5,988 bases of DNA from contig LSIG01000042.1 in the NCBI GenBank assembly GCA_001556125.1, positions 1 through 5,988 of the forward strand, in the 5' to 3' direction. Below are positions 1 to 5,404 of the stretch, one piece after another. This stretch comes from Rhizobiales bacterium CCH10-E5 (GTDB lineage: Bacteria; Pseudomonadota; Alphaproteobacteria; Rhizobiales; Beijerinckiaceae). Made by a program: the position numbers and the translations under genes. Positions within the stretch are counted from its first letter, which is position 1. Each line of letters starts with the position of its first letter. The notes beneath the pieces were generated by a model. The model ran no database searches, had not been told where the DNA came from, and was given only the letters and a program-made list of their open reading frames with translations.

Positions 1-87
1 CCATGGTTCTTATCCGCCGCATCGCGCGAGCGTCATGAGTTCCGGGACGGACTCTAAGAAGTATCGAGCCTGCAAGCGGAGACCACC

Positions 88-2448
88 ATGGCCACAATCC
101 CAAACGCCGAACTCCAAGCTTTGAGCTGGAAGGTCGGTGGCATGGACTGCGCAAGCTGCGCAGCGAAGATCCGCGGCGCCGTCGAGCGCCTGCCAGGCGT
201 CACCGACGTGAAGCTCTCTGTCGCGACGGAAACCATGACGCTGGCACTCGACGAGAGCCAGACCCAGCGCGATGCGATCGAGAAGCGCGTCTCCAGTCTC
301 GGATACACCACGGCGGTCATAGTCGCGAAGACGGGGTCATCGAGTCAGCCGATCGGCGAATGCGGGTGCGGTAATGATCGCGCTGACGGTGCCCAGGGGA
401 TCGCGAACGGCGACAAGCATGACGGGCAACGGCAGGGCGGACAGGACCATGCCGGCCTTGATCAGGCTCACGACTATGACGGCCCTCTTGCCAACGCAGC
501 TTCGGACGCGATGTTGAGGCGGCCCGTGGATGCCGATGGCGGCGTGCCTGGCCATGTCCATGGAGCGACGCCCGATAGCGTGTCTTGGCACCAGACCAAC
601 AAGGGCCAGTCGGTCCTCGTCACGGGCGCCTGCCTGGCAGCGGCCTGGGCCGCGAGCCTCGTCTGGCCGGCCGCCGCGCACTGGGCCTTCATCGCCGCCT
701 GCTTGATCGGCATCGTCCCGATAGCGCGCAAAGCTTATGCGGCCGCAAGCGTCGGCATGCCATTCACCATTGAGATGTTGATGACCATCGCCGCCACCGG
801 CGCGTTGTTCATCGGGGCGGCCGAGGAGGCGGCGCTGGTTGTGTTCCTGTTTGCCGTCGGCGAGGTGCTAGAGGGCGTCGCGGCGGACAAGGCGCGGGCG
901 TCAATCCGGGCGCTTGGCGATCTCGTGCCTAAAACCGCGATAGTCGAGGAAAACGGCGAGACCCGCACGATAGATGCGGTGGCGCTGACGATCGGCCAGA
1001 CTGTACTCGTCCGACCCGGCGACCGCGTTCCCGCCGATGGCGAGATCATCGACGGCGTATCGGGGATCGACGAGAGCCCGGTAACGGGCGAGTCGGTGCC
1101 CAGGACCAAGGGCGTCGGCGAGCCGGTGTTCGCCGGCTCGGTCAACAGTGAGGCGGCGCTGCGCGTGCGCGTCACCAAAGCGGCGGAAGACAACACCATC
1201 TCGCGCATCATCCGGCTGGTCGAGGAGGCGCAGGAGGCACGCGCGCCGACCGAGCGCTTCATCGACCGCTTTTCGCGCATCTACATGCCGGCGATCGTCG
1301 GGTTGGCCGTACTGGTCGCCATCGTGCCGCCTCTGATGCTCGGCGGCGAATGGTCCGTCTGGATCTATCGGGCGCTGGCGCTGCTGCTGATCGGCTGTCC
1401 CTGCGCGCTCGTCATCTCGGTGCCGGCATCCATCGCAGCTTCGCTCTCGACGGGCGCGCGACAGGGCCTGCTGATGAAGGGCGGCGTCGTCATCGAGGCC
1501 GCCGCGAAGACCGGCATCGTCGCCTTCGACAAGACCGGCACGCTGACGCAAGGCCGCCCGCGCGTGACCGAGGTCGTCGCGCTGGGACGGACCGAGCGGG
1601 AGGTGGTCGAGCTCGCGGCCTCGGTCGAAACCGGTTCGAGCCACCCGCTGGCGCTGGCGATCATCGAGCGAGCCAAGGCGCATGCGATACCGGTGCGCAA
1701 CGCGACGGAGGCGAAGGCGATCGCCGGGCAGGGCGTGACCGGCATGTTGGACGGCGCCGCCATCTTCGTCGGCGCGCCGCGCCATGCGCTTTCGCGAGCC
1801 GTTTTCGACGATCAGGCTAAGGCTGCCGTGGAGCAGTTGGAGACGGCCGGCAAGACCGTCGCCGCCGTTCTCGCCGACGGCGTGCTCGCCGGGTTGATCG
1901 CGATGCGCGACGAGCCGCGCGATGATGCGGCCGCCGGTATCGCCGAGTTGAAGGCGATGGGCATCCGGTCGCTGATGCTGACCGGCGACAATGCCCGCAC
2001 CGGGGCGGCGATCGCCGGCTCGCTCGGGATGGAGCACAAGGCCGAGCTGATGCCGGAGGACAAGGTCGCGGCCATCAAGGCGCTGTCGGCCGAGGGCTCG
2101 GTGATGATGATCGGAGACGGCATCAACGACGCCCCGGCTCTCGCCGCCGCCGGCATCGGCGTGGCGATGGGGTCGGGCACCGACGTGGCGCTCGAGACCG
2201 CCGACGCGGCGATCCTGAAGAGCCGGGTCCGCGACGTGCCCGCCATGATCCGGCTGGCGCGGGCGACGATGGACAACATCCGCGTCAACATCGCCATCGC
2301 GCTCGGGCTCAAGGCGGTGTTCCTCGTCACCACCGTGTTTGGCTACACCGGCCTCTGGGTGGCGATCCTGGCCGACACCGGCGCGACCGTGATCGTGACG
2401 GCCAACGCGCTGCGGCTGCTGCGCTTCAACGCCGGCCGCGCCGGCTGA
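88..2448 (+). CDS. cadA: Zn2+/Cd2+/Pb2+-exporting P1B-type ATPase (CadA/ZntA family)
   Basis: This inner-membrane pump uses ATP to expel divalent soft metals (Zn, Cd, Pb) from the cytosol. Seen in the 786-residue protein: an N-terminal heavy-metal-associated domain with GMDCASC at 18-24; a linker (about 90-170) with C92-G-C94 and six histidines; phosphatase-loop TGES at 333-336; transmembrane CPC at 437-439; DKTGT with the phosphorylated Asp at 481; the P1B-specific HP at 519-520; TGDN at 632-635; GDGIND at 676-681. K742 and D763 in the last two helices match, with the same 21-residue spacing, the K693/D714 pair of E. coli ZntA that marks the Zn/Cd/Pb subgroup. Eight membrane helices can be placed. 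The ATG at 88 has a CGGAGA ribosome site five bases upstream, and the metal-binding domain begins right after it. It is the first gene of an apparent operon with the next two. No domain is missing. The family is certain; which metal dominates cannot be read from sequence, so the symbol could equally be zntA. Confidence 0.96.
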   Translation: MATIPNAELQALSWKVGGMDCASCAAKIRGAVERLPGVTDVKLSVATETMTLALDESQTQRDAIEKRVSSLGYTTAVIVAKTGSSSQPIGECGCGNDRADGAQGIANGDKHDGQRQGGQDHAGLDQAHDYDGPLANAASDAMLRRPVDADGGVPGHVHGATPDSVSWHQTNKGQSVLVTGACLAAAWAASLVWPAAAHWAFIAACLIGIVPIARKAYAAASVGMPFTIEMLMTIAATGALFIGAAEEAALVVFLFAVGEVLEGVAADKARASIRALGDLVPKTAIVEENGETRTIDAVALTIGQTVLVRPGDRVPADGEIIDGVSGIDESPVTGESVPRTKGVGEPVFAGSVNSEAALRVRVTKAAEDNTISRIIRLVEEAQEARAPTERFIDRFSRIYMPAIVGLAVLVAIVPPLMLGGEWSVWIYRALALLLIGCPCALVISVPASIAASLSTGARQGLLMKGGVVIEAAAKTGIVAFDKTGTLTQGRPRVTEVVALGRTEREVVELAASVETGSSHPLALAIIERAKAHAIPVRNATEAKAIAGQGVTGMLDGAAIFVGAPRHALSRAVFDDQAKAAVEQLETAGKTVAAVLADGVLAGLIAMRDEPRDDAAAGIAELKAMGIRSLMLTGDNARTGAAIAGSLGMEHKAELMPEDKVAAIKALSAEGSVMMIGDGINDAPALAAAGIGVAMGSGTDVALETADAAILKSRVRDVPAMIRLARATMDNIRVNIAIALGLKAVFLVTTVFGYTGLWVAILADTGATVIVTANALRLLRFNAGRAG

Positions 2449-2464
2449 ACTGGGGCAGCGCGCC

Positions 2465-3094
2465 ATGTCGGGCATGGAAATCGCCAGCTTCATGATGACG
2501 GTCGTCTACGTCATCAGCTTCCTTTCCATGTCGGCCATCCTCGCGAAAGAAGCGGGGCGGCCGATCTGGCTCTTCGGCAAGGGGCGGCAGTCACAGGCGT
2601 TGCCTGCCACGCTGTTTCGCCTCGCTTTCGCCGGCGCGGTGATCTGGCCACTCATGCTGGCGCTGGTCGGCAACCCGGTCAAGGCCGACCCGCTCTCCAG
2701 CGCTCTGGACGGTCCTTGGTTCGATGTGCTCGGGCATCTTCCCGTCGTGATCGGCGCCTGCGTCGCGATCCTGTCCCAACGCCACATGGGCGTATCGTGG
2801 CGGATCGGCGCGGCTGAGGGCGAACTGGGGCCGATCGTCGACAACGGCCCCTTTGCGATCTCGCGCAACCCGGTCTTCGTCGGACAGGCCCTGCTGTTCG
2901 TAGGCCTGTTCATCGTGCTGCCCAGCCTGATCCAGGCCGCGCTGACGCTCACGCTCCTACTCGCCATCGTCCTGCAGGTCCGGATCGAAGAACGCGTCCT
3001 CTTGCAGACCCTTGGCCAGCCTTACCGAGACTACCGGCACCGCGTCCGGCGCTGGCTCGGAACGCGCCGCCCCGTGGAGAACGTAACGGCATGA
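2465..3094 (+). CDS. Integral-membrane methyltransferase, isoprenylcysteine carboxyl methyltransferase (ICMT/PEMT) family
   Basis: This is a 209-residue multi-pass membrane protein. Hydrophobic segments lie near residues 8-27, 50-68, 86-104 and 138-172. The C-terminal half carries the family's SAM-binding signature: G128-P-F-A-I-S-R-N-P (RNP at 134-136), then E175-E-R, G184, Y187, Y190 and R195-R-W after the last helix. Family members methylate lipids or carboxyl groups at the membrane. Bacteria generally lack prenylated CaaX proteins, so the substrate here is unknown. The gene starts 16 bases after the ATPase stop, with a GGGGCAG stretch before the ATG, and its TGA overlaps the lspA start as ATGA, so it should be co-transcribed and translationally coupled. 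A second in-frame ATG at 2474 is a possible alternative start. The context suggests a role in envelope modification during metal stress (inference). Family call firm, function open. Confidence 0.88.
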   Translation: MSGMEIASFMMTVVYVISFLSMSAILAKEAGRPIWLFGKGRQSQALPATLFRLAFAGAVIWPLMLALVGNPVKADPLSSALDGPWFDVLGHLPVVIGACVAILSQRHMGVSWRIGAAEGELGPIVDNGPFAISRNPVFVGQALLFVGLFIVLPSLIQAALTLTLLLAIVLQVRIEERVLLQTLGQPYRDYRHRVRRWLGTRRPVENVTA

Positions 3095-3630
3095 AGATGC
3101 AAATCAGGGTCGGAGAAGTCCTCGGCTGGGCGCTCGCGGCCGCAGCGCTGGACCAGTTCTCGAAATGGGTGATTCTGACTTATGTCATGGCGCCGCCGCG
3201 CGTGATCGAGATAGCGCCATTCCTCAACCTGCGCCTCGGGTTCAATTACGGGGTCAGCTTCGGAATCGGCCGTGACCAGCTGGAAGCATGGCCTAACATG
3301 CTGGCTGCATTCAAGGTCGCCGTTGCGCTCGGCCTGATCATCTGGGCCGTCAGAAGCCAAATCCGGCTGGAGCGGACCGGCCTGGGCCTGATTGCTGGCG
3401 GCGCGCTGGGCAACGCTCAGGACCGTTGGCGTCAGGGCGCCGTGACGGACTTCATCGACCTGCACTGGGATGGCTGGCACTGGCCGACCTTCAACGGCGC
3501 CGACATTGCCATCTCTGCCGGCGTCGGCTTGATGCTGCTGGCTGCGCTGGCCGAGTATCGCAGGCCCCGATCCGACGCTGGAGTGGTAGAAACGAAGGTC
3601 GTTCCGAGCGCGCAGGGAGACGGGCCCTGA
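3091..3630 (+). CDS. lspA: Accessory lipoprotein signal peptidase (signal peptidase II)
   Basis: LspA is an inner-membrane aspartyl protease that removes the signal peptide from diacylglyceryl-modified prolipoproteins. This 179-residue protein has the family's four helices and conserved boxes: D21-Q-x-x-K25 in helix 1; N46-L then N52-Y-G-V-S-F57; G103-G-A-L-G-N108 followed by D111-R112; D120-F-I-D; and F134-N-x-A-D138. D120 and D138 correspond to the catalytic pair (D124/D143 in the Pseudomonas aeruginosa enzyme), so it should be active. The box usually written GNxxDR reads GNAQDR, with polar Gln in place of the usual hydrophobic residue. About 20 residues of low-complexity tail follow the last helix. 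It starts inside the stop codon of the upstream methyltransferase gene (ATGA). Its position after a metal ATPase points to a resistance-linked paralogue like PbrC of lead-resistance operons rather than the housekeeping copy; that is inference from context. Confidence 0.94.
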   Translation: MKMQIRVGEVLGWALAAAALDQFSKWVILTYVMAPPRVIEIAPFLNLRLGFNYGVSFGIGRDQLEAWPNMLAAFKVAVALGLIIWAVRSQIRLERTGLGLIAGGALGNAQDRWRQGAVTDFIDLHWDGWHWPTFNGADIAISAGVGLMLLAALAEYRRPRSDAGVVETKVVPSAQGDGP

Positions 3631-3883
3631 AGCGGGTCCGGCAGTGGCTCGCGGCTCCCAGCGCCGGCGAGGTCAAGCCCTTCGCGCTGCTTTTGCACTT
3701 CGCCTGGCGATTAGCCGAGCTTGCTGCACAGAACGGACGAGGCCTCCTCGCGAAGGGACAAAACCTAGCGGGCGATCGCCACGTTCGTTGAGATGCGTTT
3801 TAAAGCCCTGGCGACAAGTAAAATGCAGGCTAGCTCGCGCCGGTTTGCGTTTATCGATTGCATCAATTTGTTAGAGGTACCGC
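3631..3883. other. Intergenic region between the two operons; no supported gene
   Basis: These 253 bases separate lspA from the methyltransferase gene. Reading frames that cross the region are short, Arg-rich and continue out of frame from lspA, so none looks coding. Just after the lspA stop, CTCGCGGC (3648-3655) can pair with GCC-GCGAG (3663-3671, one bulged G) around a 7-base loop. No T-run follows, so it is at best a weak terminator. A perfect 10-bp palindrome, GGCGATCGCC, sits at 3771-3780. From about 3790 to 3880 the sequence becomes clearly more AT-rich than its surroundings, as expected for a promoter of the next operon. It includes ATTG-cat-CAAT (3857-3867) and a TTAGAGG ribosome site (3871-3877). 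No -35/-10 pair with good spacing could be assigned. Confidence 0.5.
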
Positions 3884-4573
3884 ATGGCAATTCCTTCCGA
3901 TCCAAACAAGTACGTGCCGGCGCTCGGCTTTGCTCGCCTGACGTCGCTCTACGATCCCGTGCTTGCGGTCGCGACGCGCGAGCAAACGTGGCGCGGCTCG
4001 CTCGCAGACGAGATCGCGCCGAAGGCCGGTGAGACCATCGTCGACGTTGGATGCGGCACGGGCTCGCTCGCGATCATGCTGAAGCTGCGCGAACCCGGCG
4101 CGCGGGTTGTTGGGATCGACCCAGATCCAGCGACGCTCGCCATTGCAAGAGAAAAGGCCGAGACTGCCGGGGTTGAAGTCGAGTGGCGGCGCGGGTTCGC
4201 CCGCGACGCTGCAACGTCGTTAAGCCCGGCAGGAGTAGACAAGGCAGTCTCGAGCCTTGTCTTCCATCAGGTGCCTGTGTCCGAGAAGCGCGCCGGCATA
4301 GCCGCAATGTTCGACGCCGTCCGGCCCGGCGGGTGGGTTTACATCGCTGACTACGCTCGCCAACGCGGGGCAGTGCGTCGCGGACTGTTCTCAATGATAG
4401 GTCTCCTCGACGGTTTCGATAACACGCGCCCCAATGCGAATGGAATGCTGGAGGAGCTGCTACGGGAGGCGGCAGGGATCGAAGTGCGACCCTACCGCGT
4501 GGTGGAGACTGTCACGGGTGCGATCAGTCTGTTTGCCTGCCAGCGAACTCCTTTTCAGGAGCGATCGGAATGA
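3884..4573 (+). CDS. Class I SAM-dependent methyltransferase (UbiE-like fold)
   Basis: This is a 229-residue soluble protein with the Rossmann methyltransferase core. Motif I is VDVGCGTG at 53-60. An acidic residue ends strand 2 (G77-I-D79-P), where the SAM ribose is bound. A post-motif region near 118-135 (DKAVSSLVFHQV) fits motif II, and RPGG followed by YIADYAR (about 147-159) fits motif III. No Cys cluster of the arsenite methyltransferase (ArsM) type is present, and TehB-type substrate features were not recognised, so the acceptor is unknown. The ATG at 3884 follows TTAGAGG by six bases. The stop overlaps the start of the CDF transporter gene (ATGA), a tight pairing that suggests a role linked to metal transport (inference). 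It lies in the same orientation as the upstream ATPase operon but after a 253-base gap, so it probably has its own promoter. Confidence 0.88.
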   Translation: MAIPSDPNKYVPALGFARLTSLYDPVLAVATREQTWRGSLADEIAPKAGETIVDVGCGTGSLAIMLKLREPGARVVGIDPDPATLAIAREKAETAGVEVEWRRGFARDAATSLSPAGVDKAVSSLVFHQVPVSEKRAGIAAMFDAVRPGGWVYIADYARQRGAVRRGLFSMIGLLDGFDNTRPNANGMLEELLREAAGIEVRPYRVVETVTGAISLFACQRTPFQERSE

Positions 4574-5199
4574 GCAACGAGTGCGGCTGCACCGGCGACC
4601 AAGATCGCGCCCGCGTAGACCCGGCTTACCGCCGGGCTCTGTGGATCGTCATCGTCTTGAACATCGGCTTTGGCTTGGTGGAGCTGACCGGCGGCTTTAT
4701 CGCCGGTTCGCAGGCGCTCAAAGCCGACTCGCTCGACTTTCTGGGAGACGGCTCGATCACACTCGTCGGATTGCTAGCGCTCGGTTGGAGCGCGCTCGCC
4801 CGCGCCCGCGTGGCGCTCATCCAAGGGCTGTTTCTGGGGGCGCTGGGGCTGGGCGTCATCGGCACCGCGATCTGGCGTGCGCTCAACGCTGTAGCTCCGG
4901 ACGCCGAGGTGATGGGCGTTATAGGTATCGCAGCGCTCGCCGTGAATGTTGCAGCTGCGTTGGTACTCGCTCGTTTTCGGGAGAAAGGCGATGCTCAGGC
5001 GCGGGCGATTTGGCTGTTCTCGCGCAACGACGCGCTCAACAACGTGGCGGTGATCATCGCGGCCGGACTCGTGGCGTGGACGCAAAGCGCTTGGCCAGAC
5101 CTGGCAGTGGCTGTGATCGTTGCACTCATGTTTCTTCAATCGGCCAGTGAGATCGTCCGCGAAGCCTTGGCCGAGTTGCGGGACAATTCGACGCGGTAG
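4570..5199 (+). CDS. Short cation diffusion facilitator (CDF) metal transporter
   Basis: CDF proteins use the proton gradient to export Zn2+, Cd2+, Co2+ or similar ions across the inner membrane. This 209-residue protein has six predicted helices (about 24-46, 60-76, 80-103, 113-135, 147-170 and 176-192). It stops soon after helix 6, so the usual cytoplasmic C-terminal domain of roughly 80-100 residues is absent. The N-terminus carries E4-C-G-C7, a likely metal-binding pair. The helix-2 site reads D56-x-x-x-D60 within KADSLDFLGDG. In helix 5 the usual H-x-x-x-D is F150-S-R-N-D154, so the His is missing. AGGAG at 4557-4561 lies eight bases before the ATG, which overlaps the preceding stop (ATGA), giving strong support for this start and for coupling to the methyltransferase. 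From recall, short CDF relatives with the same FSRNDAL segment exist in other metal-resistance regions, so this is probably a subfamily trait rather than a mutation. Metal specificity is unknown. Confidence 0.9.
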   Translation: MSNECGCTGDQDRARVDPAYRRALWIVIVLNIGFGLVELTGGFIAGSQALKADSLDFLGDGSITLVGLLALGWSALARARVALIQGLFLGALGLGVIGTAIWRALNAVAPDAEVMGVIGIAALAVNVAAALVLARFREKGDAQARAIWLFSRNDALNNVAVIIAAGLVAWTQSAWPDLAVAVIVALMFLQSASEIVREALAELRDNSTR

Positions 5200-5216
5200 A
5201 CTCTAACGCTACTCAC

Positions 5217-5290
5217 TTGGAAAGCCGCGATGATGCTTATTGCGCTTTCCGCCACCGGAAGGCGCAGATGTCGCTGGTCAGCTTTCGAAA
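5217..5290. repeat. Two diverged head-to-tail copies of a ~37-bp palindrome-rich element
   Basis: The blocks starting at about 5217 and 5255 align at roughly 20 of 34 positions with one gap. They share GGAA-GC near the left end, GATG in the middle, GCT, and GCTTTC at the right end. Within each block the two ends are inverted (GGAAAGC against GCTTTCC in the first copy). The same core therefore recurs in alternating orientation at 5219, 5244, 5257 and 5281. The region lies between the CDF gene and the insertion sequence and carries no coding signal. It may be a dispersed intergenic repeat or the decayed end of a mobile element; the alignment was done by eye. Confidence 0.4.
5241..5266. terminator. 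Perfect 11-bp hairpin downstream of the CDF gene, possible terminator
   Basis: TGCGCTTTCCG (5241-5251) pairs with CGGAAGGCGCA (5256-5266) around a CCAC loop, with one G-T wobble. It sits 41 bases after the CDF stop codon, where a terminator for the methyltransferase-CDF unit would be expected. There is no T-run on either side in either direction, so it is not a classic Rho-independent terminator. It may instead be an mRNA 3'-end stabiliser or simply part of the surrounding repeat. Confidence 0.35.
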
Positions 5291-5323
5291 GGCGCGCGCT
5301 TTAGTTCCACCTGAGGAGTTCGG

Positions 5324-5379
5324 GTGTTCCGCAGTGAGATGCGGTTCATCGCCGACAATCTCGTCCAAGCTGCCCAAGG
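5324..5379 (+). pseudogene. Possible 5' end of a gene cut by the insertion sequence
   Basis: A GTG at 5324 is preceded by GAGGAG (5313-5318) at five-base spacing, the best ribosome site in this region. It opens a frame reading VFRSEMRFIADNLVQAAQ before meeting the probable end of the insertion sequence at 5380. An in-frame ATG at 5339 is an alternative start. Inside the element the frame runs on to a stop at 5483-5485, giving at most 53 residues. The 18 host codons are too few to assign a family, and the frame could be chance. If it is real, the rest of the gene should lie beyond the far end of the element. Confidence 0.3.
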
Positions 5380-5404
5380 TGACGTTGCCCCCAGTTTCTA
5401 TCCA
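5380..5404 (-). repeat. Probable right-hand terminal inverted repeat of the IS3-family element
   Basis: Read on the + strand this end starts TGACGTTGCCCCCAGTTTC. A TG start followed by a C-run and a T-rich step is the look of IS407-group ends, as far as I recall them. It lies just outside, and overlaps, the transposase stop codon, as expected for the 3' end. The matching left repeat is out of the window, so the exact boundary is inferred. Confidence 0.6.

Noticed and set aside
1350..1820. Alternative + strand frame inside the ATPase gene
   Set aside because: The Arg/Gly/Ala-rich composition is typical of an out-of-frame reading of high-GC DNA, and the ATPase frame is unbroken here.
901..2493. 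Long open frame of 530 codons on the - strand opposite the ATPase gene
   Set aside because: It is the mirror of a GC-rich coding strand: very rich in Arg, Asp, Gly and His, without recognisable domains, and fully overlapped by an ATPase gene with every catalytic motif.
3426..3791. Open frame running from within lspA into the intergenic gap
   Set aside because: It is out of frame with lspA, its first half overlaps conserved lspA motifs, and it has no ribosome site or recognisable family.
3788..3824. Promoter from TTGAGA (3788-3793) and TAAAAT (3819-3824)
   Set aside because: The spacing between the boxes is 25 bases, too long for a sigma-70 promoter or the 19-20 base spacing of MerR-type promoters.
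4434..5150. 238-codon + strand frame spanning the methyltransferase/CDF junction
   Set aside because: It is almost entirely Arg, Ser and Gly, and overlaps two well-supported genes in another frame.
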